From positions 1-17,396 of the forward strand of contig WJIM01000360.1 in the NCBI GenBank assembly GCA_014730285.1: a DNA stretch of 17,396 nt, written 5' to 3'. The position numbers were made by a program, and so were the translations under genes. Below, piece by piece: positions 6,351-13,436 of this stretch. The DNA comes from Candidatus Zixiibacteriota bacterium. Lineage in GTDB: Bacteria; Zixibacteria; MSB-5A5; JAABVY01. A model generated the notes under the pieces. It worked only from the letters and a program-made list of their open reading frames with translations. It had not been told where the DNA came from and did no database searches. Within the stretch, counting starts at the first letter, position 1. The number at the start of each line of letters is the position of its first letter.

Positions 6351-7502
6351 TTAATGCGGAGGATTGTTCAGTTGTTTAAGTTTTTCACGTGTCATAACCT
6401 GGCCGCGGTTGTGATGGTAAAGAGGGCTGTCTATGTTTTCTATATGTTCCCTGTATTCCGCTTCGCTGATATTATTATGCCAGTAGCCTGAGATTTTGAA
6501 GGCTAGGATGGGGATTGAAAAGGCCAGAAAGGCCGCAATTACATAGGTCTTTGGACTGATCTTTGTTCCGCCCGGGAGCTTCATATCAAGGGTGTCCTGT
6601 ACCGGGCAAACATCCACACAGGCCATACATCCAAAGCACTCATCCGAATGCACAGTCTTCATCTTGTGCACTTTGATTCTCGCCGGGCAGACTTTGGAAC
6701 ATTTCATACAGTCGATACAGGTGTTTTTATTGCGCTTTATTTTTGCCGGAGAAAACAGCCCGATAAATCCCAGAAGAGCGCCGTATGGACAGAGATAACG
6801 GCACCAGACACCTTCATAAATCACCGATAACACCACCAATACTAACAGAACCCAGAATGTTACCTCGCTGACACGGGTGAAAAAGAGCAGCATTTTGACA
6901 TCGGCAACCTTATTGTAAGGGCTGTTCAAAAATGTAGTTATATCAGCGCTGGACATCTGATAGAAAACCGCATAGAGGAAAAATGCCAGCAGCAAATATT
7001 TTAGCGAACGGAGAGGGTAATCCAGAAAAGCGGGGAGCTTGAGACGTTTCTTGAAAATCTTTCTGCCCACCGATCCCAGAGATTCCGAGACCAATCCGAC
7101 CGGACACATATATGCGCAGAACGACTTTCGTAAGGCAAATGATACGGTAATGAAGATCAGAAGAAGCGCCAGTCCTGCCGGATGAACCCATGAGAACTGG
7201 CCGGTTTCGAAAGTGTGCCTCAATGATATCAACGATGATATCGGCAGAAATCCCTCAACTCCCGGCGGCCGTGGAAGGTATATGCCTTTTTCTCCCGCCA
7301 GGTAATAATACACGAAAAAATAGAATTGCAGGCCGATCCAGACTGTTACACCGAACCAAAATAATTGAATCAGGCCGCGGTATTTTTGCGAATCGAATCT
7401 CGGTGTCGGTTTGCGCTTGTATTTCAGGGGTTGCCGCTTTTTGGCAGCGGCTCTCGTTTCAGCCATATTCACAGATTTATTTATTGTATTCGCATTCTTC
7501 AT
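6351..7502 (-). CDS. NapH/NosR/CcoG-like membrane polyferredoxin
   Basis: This 383-residue protein has about five membrane spans (roughly residues 43-66, 108-125, 166-183, 214-230 and 316-333) and a basic N-terminus. It carries two membrane-proximal CxxxCP motifs (Cys129/Cys133 and Cys234/Cys238), the signature of the NapH/NosR polyferredoxin family. They are followed by two 4Fe-4S ferredoxin motifs (Cys262, 265, 268, 272 and Cys289, 292, 295, 299). Such proteins pass electrons between the quinone pool or cytoplasmic donors and a periplasmic redox partner. No napG, nosR flavin domain or reductase gene is adjacent, so the acceptor is unknown. The gene lies 87 nt after feoB on the same strand and an FNR/CRP-like site lies in that gap. 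A start at Met13 (7466) is possible; neither start has a good ribosome site. Confidence 0.88.
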   Translation of the reverse strand: MKNANTINKSVNMAETRAAAKKRQPLKYKRKPTPRFDSQKYRGLIQLFWFGVTVWIGLQFYFFVYYYLAGEKGIYLPRPPGVEGFLPISSLISLRHTFETGQFSWVHPAGLALLLIFITVSFALRKSFCAYMCPVGLVSESLGSVGRKIFKKRLKLPAFLDYPLRSLKYLLLAFFLYAVFYQMSSADITTFLNSPYNKVADVKMLLFFTRVSEVTFWVLLVLVVLSVIYEGVWCRYLCPYGALLGFIGLFSPAKIKRNKNTCIDCMKCSKVCPARIKVHKMKTVHSDECFGCMACVDVCPVQDTLDMKLPGGTKISPKTYVIAAFLAFSIPILAFKISGYWHNNISEAEYREHIENIDSPLYHHNRGQVMTREKLKQLNNPPH

Positions 7503-7536
7503 GGATATACGATAAAATGAGTATTGATTTTAGGCT

Positions 7537-7550
7537 TTGATTTAAGTCAA
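7537..7550. promoter_or_regulatory. FNR/CRP-family-like operator
   Basis: TTGAT-TTAA-GTCAA on the plus strand matches the FNR/DNR consensus TTGAT-N4-ATCAA at 9 of 10 defined positions and is a near-perfect palindrome. It is centred 41-42 nt upstream of the annotated ATG at 7502. That is the classic activator distance for a transcript starting near the ATG; if translation starts at 7466, the distances would suit a start site near 7480-7500. It is the only such site I noticed. Confidence 0.45.
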
Positions 7551-7589
7551 AAAAGAAGATATTTTTGGGATGAGGGACTAAGGTCTCGC

Positions 7590-9761
7590 TTAATTGAATC
7601 CCAGGAGCTTTCCGCCCTGATAGAACACAAATGCCATCGACCAGGCCAGAATCATCTGGTAAACAACCGACAGGATCATTATCTTTAATCCGGCTTCCCG
7701 CTTAATGGCTATTATCGTACCCACGCAAGGGGTATACAGCAGCACAAAGACCAGAAATGCCAGGCTTTTAAGCGGGGATATGTTATTTTCAGGAGCTTTA
7801 AGAGCGTCGGTCAGGCCTTGCGATTCTCCATCTGCCCCCTCGCCGATCTGGTAGAGTACTCCCATAGTAGATATCACGATTTCCTTGGCCACGAAGCCTG
7901 TTATAAGAGAAACCCCCAGTTTCCAGTCGAATCCGAGCGGTTCGATTACCGGGACTATGCCTTTGCCGATTTTGCCTATATAAGATTTCTGGATTTCCTC
8001 GGATGATTTGGTCGTTTTCAGCTCTGATATTTCATTATCTATTCTTTGCTGTTCTGCCTGTGATATTGCCCGTGTCTCCAGTTGAGTTTGAAGGTTTTCT
8101 ATTTTTGAATCGAAATCTTGTGAGTAGTTATCCGGTTTGGGGAAATATCCCATAAGCCAGATTACCACAGAGGCTACCAGAATTATTCCGCCGATTTTTT
8201 TGAGATAAATCGAGGCGCGCTCCCACATGTGCATGAATACGCTTTTTATGGTTGGAATTCGGTAAGGGGGGAGCTCCATGACGAATGGTGCAACCTCCTG
8301 GCGGAAAAGTGTCTTGCGAAGAATCTGGGCTATTCCGACAGCAGCGGCTATGCCCAGCAAATAAATTCCGAAAATAACATTACCGGCCATTGCTCCAAAA
8401 AATGCACCGGCGAAAAGCACATAGACAGCCAGACGGGCGCTGCACGACATAAGCGGTATTAGCAGTATTGTCATAATCCTGTCACGTTCCGATTCCAGAG
8501 TGCGGGTGGCCATAATAGCCGGGACGTTGCATCCAAAGCCCATAATCATGGGGATAAAGGATTTGCCATGAAGACCAAGCGCATGCATCAGCCGATCCAT
8601 CAAAAACGCAGCCCTGGCCATATAACCCGAATCCTCCAGAGCCGCTATTCCCAGGAATAGAATCATAATATTAGGCAAAAAAACCAGCACCGCGCCGCAT
8701 CCGGCAATAGCGCCGTCTACAATCAGATCGTTAATGAAACCGTCGGGGATAACGCTGTCTGCGGCATTCGACAGCACGGCGACTCCGGCCTCGATCCACT
8801 CCATGGGATAACTCCCCAGTACAAACGTGGCCTGGAATATCAGCCAGATCAAAAAGAGAAAGATAGGATAACCCAGGAGTCTGTGTGTCAGAACAGCATC
8901 GATTTGACGCGACTGCTTCATGCGGTCGCCGATTTTATGGCTGACCACTTCCTTCATGATGCCCGAGATATAGCCGTAACGGCCGTCAGTCAGGATAACG
9001 TCGGGATCCTCCCCGGTTGCACGTTTGACATGACGAACCTTTTTACGGATGCTCTTTTGCAGTTTATCGAGCTCCGAGGAGTCCTTGATAAATTTAGATT
9101 CCGTCTGGATATCCCCTTCCAGCAGTTTGACCGCCAGCCAGCGTCGGCTGGGACACATTCCGCAGCTTTTACATTTCTCGATGTTTTTGGTCAGATCGAC
9201 CACCAGATCATCTATATGCGAACCGTAGCTGACCGGGGCATGGCGATGGTCCTGATGTTTGTTTTCTACCAGATCAACCGCAGCCTGAAGTAAATCCCTG
9301 ACACCGCTTCCGCGATGGCCGATTGTAGTTACGGTAGGAGCGCCCAGAAGCCGGGAGAGCTTGGCGCGGTCGATGTGGATGCCCATACGCTGGGCTTCAT
9401 CCCACATATTCAGGTCGATTATGATATCGCATTCCAGCTCCAGAAGCTGGGTGGTGAGATACAGATTTCGTTCCAGATTGCCGCTGTCGACAATGTTTAT
9501 GACTACATCGGGCTTGAAATCTATTAGATAATCCCGGGCAACTTTTTCATCAGTAGAATAGGCGTTTAAGCTGTAAGTCCCGGGCAGGTCGACAAATTCG
9601 ATATCATAGCCGTTGTAGCTGCCGAATCCGACACGTTTCTCGACAGTTACGCCGGGATAATTGCCGACTTTCTGATGGGCGCCGGTGAGCGCATTGAAAA
9701 TAGAGGTCTTGCCGGAATTGGGATTGCCGGCAAGAGCAATCCTGATTTTCCTGTTAGCCAT
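7590..9761 (-). CDS. feoB: Ferrous iron transport protein FeoB
   Basis: This complete 723-residue FeoB would bring Fe2+ across the inner membrane. The N-terminal GTPase domain shows G1 GNPNSGKT (12-19), G2 around Thr39 in NYPGVTVEK, G3 DLPG (58-61) and G4 NMWD (118-121). The helical regulatory domain ends in RRWLAVKLLEGD and contains an unusual Cys197-x2-Cys200-x2-Cys203-Pro motif. The membrane part begins near residue 295 and carries both gate repeats, with FGCNVPA and PLMSCSARL in the first and LLYTPCVGT in the second. A charged coiled-coil loop (about residues 555-600) interrupts the spans. The ATG at 9761 overlaps the end of the DtxR-FeoA gene by 8 bp, so the two are co-translated. Iron-dependent repression by that regulator is the natural inference. 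Confidence 0.97.
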   Translation of the reverse strand: MANRKIRIALAGNPNSGKTSIFNALTGAHQKVGNYPGVTVEKRVGFGSYNGYDIEFVDLPGTYSLNAYSTDEKVARDYLIDFKPDVVINIVDSGNLERNLYLTTQLLELECDIIIDLNMWDEAQRMGIHIDRAKLSRLLGAPTVTTIGHRGSGVRDLLQAAVDLVENKHQDHRHAPVSYGSHIDDLVVDLTKNIEKCKSCGMCPSRRWLAVKLLEGDIQTESKFIKDSSELDKLQKSIRKKVRHVKRATGEDPDVILTDGRYGYISGIMKEVVSHKIGDRMKQSRQIDAVLTHRLLGYPIFLFLIWLIFQATFVLGSYPMEWIEAGVAVLSNAADSVIPDGFINDLIVDGAIAGCGAVLVFLPNIMILFLGIAALEDSGYMARAAFLMDRLMHALGLHGKSFIPMIMGFGCNVPAIMATRTLESERDRIMTILLIPLMSCSARLAVYVLFAGAFFGAMAGNVIFGIYLLGIAAAVGIAQILRKTLFRQEVAPFVMELPPYRIPTIKSVFMHMWERASIYLKKIGGIILVASVVIWLMGYFPKPDNYSQDFDSKIENLQTQLETRAISQAEQQRIDNEISELKTTKSSEEIQKSYIGKIGKGIVPVIEPLGFDWKLGVSLITGFVAKEIVISTMGVLYQIGEGADGESQGLTDALKAPENNISPLKSLAFLVFVLLYTPCVGTIIAIKREAGLKIMILSVVYQMILAWSMAFVFYQGGKLLGFN

Positions 9762-10479
9762 TGGACTTGATCTGAATCAGCTCGGCCTCACTCCGCCTGA
9801 GGCTGATATGATTGCCATTTAAAGAGAACTCAATTGGATCCTTGAGAGGAGCCGTCTTAACCATGGCAATGCTTTCGCCGACATGCAGACCTAAATCCAG
9901 GATACGGTGGCGAAGTTTGCCGTATCCTCCGACCTTCGATATTATACCGGTCTCACCCGGCTTTAAATCCAATAACGTCATGGTTTTTAACTCCCGCTGA
10001 GATGAGGAATCCTCTTTGCCATTATTCCCCGCTTTGGCAGTATCTACTTTGATCTTCCGCAAGGATTTCTCGTACTTGGTCATACAACTTTTTTCGCAAA
10101 CTTCGCTTTCCTCCAACACCTGAAGAAACATCTGAAGCCGCTCCAAAGTCTCATGGCTTAAACCATGCTCCATCTTGCAGGCTTCCTTTTCCGCTGTCTC
10201 CTCATCAACGAGTAAAAAGTCCCTGAGAAAGCGCCGCAGGGTCTTGTGTACGCTGAAAATCTCCTCGCCTTTTTTACGTCCGTCCTCATGCAGAATGATT
10301 TTGCCGTAATGCTTCTGATGCAGGAAACCGAACTCCTGCAAACGGTTGACTGCCGTACGAGCCGTCGGCACCGAAACATTCCGCGCCTTGGCAACATCGG
10401 TAACACCAACCGTATCCATCTTAAGGGAAAGGCGGTAAATCGTTTCCAGATAATCCTCTATTTTCGACGATATTTTCAT
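9754..10479 (-). CDS. DtxR-family iron-dependent regulator fused to FeoA domain
   Basis: This 241-residue protein combines two functions. Residues 1-62 are a winged helix-turn-helix (EDYLETIYRL, VSVPTARTAVNRLQEFGF). The dimerisation and metal domain at about 70-140 contains His78 and the Cys101-x2-Glu104-His105 set, at nearly the same positions as the DtxR/IdeR ligands, which supports Fe2+ sensing rather than Mn2+. A polar linker with CEKSC (Cys128, Cys132) follows. Residues 165-241 are a FeoA SH3-like domain (LKPGETGIISKVGG, LRHRILDLGLHVGE, ISLRRSEA). No separate feoA exists here, so this domain probably serves FeoB directly while the front half represses the operon. It overlaps feoB by 8 bp. 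Only a weak ribosome site (AAGAG) precedes the ATG. Confidence 0.93.
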   Translation of the reverse strand: MKISSKIEDYLETIYRLSLKMDTVGVTDVAKARNVSVPTARTAVNRLQEFGFLHQKHYGKIILHEDGRKKGEEIFSVHKTLRRFLRDFLLVDEETAEKEACKMEHGLSHETLERLQMFLQVLEESEVCEKSCMTKYEKSLRKIKVDTAKAGNNGKEDSSSQRELKTMTLLDLKPGETGIISKVGGYGKLRHRILDLGLHVGESIAMVKTAPLKDPIEFSLNGNHISLRRSEAELIQIKSNG

Positions 10480-10840
10480 AAGGCTCTTACTTTATAAGAT
10501 TATACTAACTTTGTCAATATTCCGCTTGAATATTTGTGAAATATTTATCAAAAAACACATAATTCAAACGCATTTTACAGTCGAATTAATTGCATTAACC
10601 GTTGTGAAGGAAGGGCTTAGCAGTATTTGAAAGCCAGCAATCTGTTATTAGTAGGTATATGAATTTATATTTCGGCTTGCAAATTTAGCTAAAGGCGTTC
10701 ATTATTTATGATATATTTTATATAATGCTACTGAATATCTGCCGAATTTAATTGAATAACGGCCGGCGCCAATTATCTGGAACAATAAACGTATAATAGG
10801 TCTTAGAAAAAGCTGAAGGGCATTTTTAAAAGCAGGGTAA
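10480..10840. other. Divergent AT-rich intergenic region between dtxR-feoA and copA
   Basis: This 361-nt stretch separates two divergently transcribed metal genes. Beyond the dtxR side signals it holds TATAAT at 10721-10726 with a poor -35 (TTCATT, 17 nt upstream), and a second TATAAT at 10792-10797, either of which could serve copA. I see no credible ORF, and no CopY-type or CsoR-type operator. If 10721 is used, the copA leader is about 108 nt long. Confidence 0.5.
10493..10517 (-). promoter_or_regulatory. Candidate promoter and operator of the dtxR-feoA/feoB operon
   Basis: On the minus strand a perfect TTGACA (10517-10512) lies upstream of an AT palindrome, TATAATCTTATA (10504-10493, one central mismatch), flanked by GTTAG and GTAAG. 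Promoter spacing is ambiguous: TAAAGT falls 17 nt from TTGACA, while the better TATAAT is only 7 nt away. The palindrome overlapping the core promoter is where a DtxR-type repressor would act; it is not a textbook DtxR box. Confidence 0.4.
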
Positions 10841-13285
10841 ATGAAGGTAAAAGCGCCTACGGAAATAAAAGCTGTTGATTTCGAAGTTGACAAGATTACC
10901 TGTCAGGGGTGTGTCAATTTCATCGAGAAGAATATCTCCGAGATCGAGGGCGTTACCAATGTGCGCGCTAACCTGGCCGAGAGTTCGGTCAATGTGCGTT
11001 ATCAGCCGGGCAGGATCGATCTGAATTCGATCAGAAAACGCCTGGATAACATCAATTATAATGTCAAAACCAGCCGCGCCAATATTCAGATTGAGGGCAT
11101 GCATTGCGCTTCCTGTGTCTCCAAAATTGAAAATGAGATTTCGCGCCTTGAGGGTGTGGTCGATATACATGTAAATCTCGCCGATCAAACCGCCCGTGTC
11201 GAGTACATTCATCAGATCATAGATCTTGGCCGAATTTTGAAAAGAATTGAATCGCTGGGTTATAAGGCTTCGCATCAGGAAGATGAGATCGAGAAGGAGG
11301 GTCTTAAAAAAGACTATCATTCACGCTTGCTGCGTAATTTTAAGATCGCGCTGCCGTTTACGGCATTAATATTTTTCCTCTCTCATCTCGGCATGTTCGG
11401 TATCAGGCCGCTGGGTCAGCAAACAACCTTTATAATTCTATTCATTCTTGCTCTGCCGGTGCAGTTTTATTGCGGGCGGAGGTTTTACGTCGGTTTCTGG
11501 AAATCGCTCAAAAACGCTACCGCCAGTATGGACACGCTTGTGGCGGTGGGCACCTCTGCGGCATTTTTATACAGTGTAATCGCTACATTTTATCCCTCGC
11601 TTCTGACCAGCGTGGATCAGAATGTTGCTGTCTATTATGATACGGCGGCGATTATTATCACGCTTATCCTATTCGGACGGCTGCTTGAGAGTCGTGCCAA
11701 AAATGCCACCTCGGCCGAAATAGAAAAGTTGATACGTCTGGAAGGGCGCACCGCTCTGGTTGAACGTGATGGTAAGGAACGGCAGGTCGATCGTGCTGAT
11801 GTCGAGACGGGCAATATCGTTATTATCAAGCCGGGAAGTAAGCTTCCGGTTGACGGTGTGGTTGTCGACGGATTTTCATCCGTGGATGAATCGATGCTGA
11901 CCGGAGAGTCTCTGCCGCGCGAGATAAAACCGGGCGACCGTGTTTTCGCGGGATCGATTAACAAGACCGGCAGATTCAAATTCGAGGCCAGAGCGGTGGG
12001 CGATGATACGGTTCTGAGTAAAATAGTTGAGTCGGTAAAGCAGATTATAACCAGCCGCGCTCCGATTCAAAGGCTGGCCGATAAGGTTGCCGCGGTGTTT
12101 GTGCCCGCCGTGATGTTGATTGCGGCAGTTGCTTTTGTGCTCTGGATGATATTACCTGCCGATACTAACCTGACATTTGCACTTATGATATTCATAGCGG
12201 TTTTGATTATCGCCTGTCCCTGTGCTCTGGGCCTGGCAACTCCCACCGCAATAATGGTGGGGAGTTCACGCGGCGCCCGCGAGGGAATACTTATCAAATC
12301 GGCGGAGGTATTGGAACGAGTTCAGAAAATCGATACGGTCGTATTCGACAAGACCGGCACATTGAGCGAGGGACGGCCGCATGTGGACGAGTTCAAAAAC
12401 CTCGGCAATTTCGATTCCAGAAGAATTTTATCCCTGGCGACCGCACTGGAAAAAGCGTCCGAGCATCCACTCTCCGAGGCAGTGATTGTCTATGCAACTG
12501 AGAAGGGTGTGGATGAATTCGAGGTCAAAGATTTCGAAGCAGTGCCGGGACGCGGCCTGCGCGGTAAAATTGACGATTCGCAGGTTCATCTTGGTAATCT
12601 GGCTTTCATGAAGGATGAGGGTGTGAATTTGAGTAATGCCGAGCAGCATACAGGCGGTTTGAAATCCAACGGCAAGACCGTGCTGCTTCTGGCGGTCGAT
12701 TTCAGCTTAGAAGGGATAGTCTATATTTCTGATTTGATAAAGCCGGAGGCCGAGGATGTTATCGCAGAGCTTAAGGAGTCGGGACGGTCGGTCTGGCTTT
12801 TGAGCGGTGATAATAAATCGGCTGCCGAGTCGGTCGGCCGTCAACTCGGTATCGACAACATACTGGCCGAGGTTATGCCGCATGAGAAGTCGCATCACAT
12901 AAAATCACTTAAGGCCGCCGGTAATAAAGTCGCTATGGTCGGGGACGGGGTTAATGATGCTCCGGCATTGGCCGAGGCGGATATCGGGATTGCACTTGGC
13001 AGCGGCACTGATGTGGCGCTGGCATTCTCGGATATAACTCTTATAGGAGAGAATTTGCACGGTGTTACCAAAGCTCTTAAACTGTCCGAGACTACCTTGA
13101 AGACTATCAAGCAGAATCTTGTCTGGGCTTTCGGCTACAATGTAGTAGCGATTCCATTGGCGGCGGGACTTCTTTATCCGTTTGCCGGAATACTTCTCTC
13201 GCCTGTGGTGGCCTCGGCGGCCATGGCATTCTCATCGATCTTCGTAGTCAGCAACTCACTTCGTCTCCGCAGACTTCAGTTATAA
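10841..13285 (+). CDS. copA: Cu+-exporting P1B-type ATPase
   Basis: This 814-residue pump expels Cu+ (or Ag+) from the cytoplasm at the cost of ATP. Two N-terminal heavy-metal domains carry CQGC (21-24) and GMHCASC (Cys89, Cys92). The catalytic landmarks are all present: TGES (354-357), the membrane CPC (459-461), the phosphorylated Asp503 in DKTGT, HP at 542-543 and GDGVND (701-706). The last two spans show YN (766-767) and MAFSS (795-799), which with CPC define the Cu+ (P1B-1) subgroup. The first metal domain lacks the usual GM before its CxxC (it reads DKITCQGC). The start ATG has AGGG close upstream. It is divergent from the iron genes and converges on lon. No chaperone or copper regulator is adjacent. 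Confidence 0.96.
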   Translation: MKVKAPTEIKAVDFEVDKITCQGCVNFIEKNISEIEGVTNVRANLAESSVNVRYQPGRIDLNSIRKRLDNINYNVKTSRANIQIEGMHCASCVSKIENEISRLEGVVDIHVNLADQTARVEYIHQIIDLGRILKRIESLGYKASHQEDEIEKEGLKKDYHSRLLRNFKIALPFTALIFFLSHLGMFGIRPLGQQTTFIILFILALPVQFYCGRRFYVGFWKSLKNATASMDTLVAVGTSAAFLYSVIATFYPSLLTSVDQNVAVYYDTAAIIITLILFGRLLESRAKNATSAEIEKLIRLEGRTALVERDGKERQVDRADVETGNIVIIKPGSKLPVDGVVVDGFSSVDESMLTGESLPREIKPGDRVFAGSINKTGRFKFEARAVGDDTVLSKIVESVKQIITSRAPIQRLADKVAAVFVPAVMLIAAVAFVLWMILPADTNLTFALMIFIAVLIIACPCALGLATPTAIMVGSSRGAREGILIKSAEVLERVQKIDTVVFDKTGTLSEGRPHVDEFKNLGNFDSRRILSLATALEKASEHPLSEAVIVYATEKGVDEFEVKDFEAVPGRGLRGKIDDSQVHLGNLAFMKDEGVNLSNAEQHTGGLKSNGKTVLLLAVDFSLEGIVYISDLIKPEAEDVIAELKESGRSVWLLSGDNKSAAESVGRQLGIDNILAEVMPHEKSHHIKSLKAAGNKVAMVGDGVNDAPALAEADIGIALGSGTDVALAFSDITLIGENLHGVTKALKLSETTLKTIKQNLVWAFGYNVVAIPLAAGLLYPFAGILLSPVVASAAMAFSSIFVVSNSLRLRRLQL

Positions 13286-13310
13286 AAAAAGCCGCCCATC
13301 TACAGGCGGC
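13283..13310 (-). terminator. Rho-independent terminator (minus-strand transcripts)
   Basis: GCCGCC (13291-13296) and GGCGGC (13305-13310) form a 6-bp GC stem around an 8-nt loop. On the minus strand the hairpin is followed by seven T. The plus strand has no T-run after it, so it stops transcripts from lon or from the small unit at 13387, not copA. Its T-tract overlaps the copA stop codon. Confidence 0.75.
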
Positions 13311-13387
13311 CTTGCGTTAGCAATCAAATTTACCAACTAAATTTTTGAGGGCTTCTTAGCTGGTTGTGATATCACCTCCTTTCCTGC
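13287..13387 (-). other. Candidate small transcription unit with extreme Shine-Dalgarno and micro-ORF
   Basis: A transcript of roughly 100 nt is framed by a promoter-like pair and a terminator. Near its 5' end is GAAAGGAGGTGAT (13383-13371), a 13-nt run fully complementary to the usual 3' end of 16S rRNA. No ATG follows at normal distance. A GTG (13375-13373) overlapping the site opens 12 codons, ISQPAKKPSKI after the first residue, to TAG at 13337. The -1 frame, entered at the AAAAA run, continues NLVGKFDC to TAA at 13317. The overlapping palindrome GTGATATCAC lies at 13366-13375. It may be a microprotein, a leader-type regulatory RNA, or a decayed small gene. I recognise no family. Confidence 0.3.
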
Positions 13388-13393
13388 ATTCTC

Positions 13394-13423
13394 AGTATAA
13401 AAATCGGAAAGAAGGCCATGCAA
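13394..13423 (-). promoter_or_regulatory. Candidate promoter of the small unit downstream of lon
   Basis: On the minus strand TTGCAT (13423-13418) and TATACT (13399-13394) are 18 nt apart. This would place transcription start near 13387, a few bases before the strong Shine-Dalgarno. The -10 is 5 of 6; the -35 keeps only TTG. Confidence 0.35.
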
Positions 13424-13436
13424 TATAAAACTTTAT

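Noticed and set aside
13366..13385. ATCACCTCCTTTC on the plus strand, like the 3' end of 16S rRNA
   Set aside because: Upstream sequence on the plus strand is the copA end and a terminator, with no helix 45 or other 16S sequence. The match is better explained as a Shine-Dalgarno on the minus strand.
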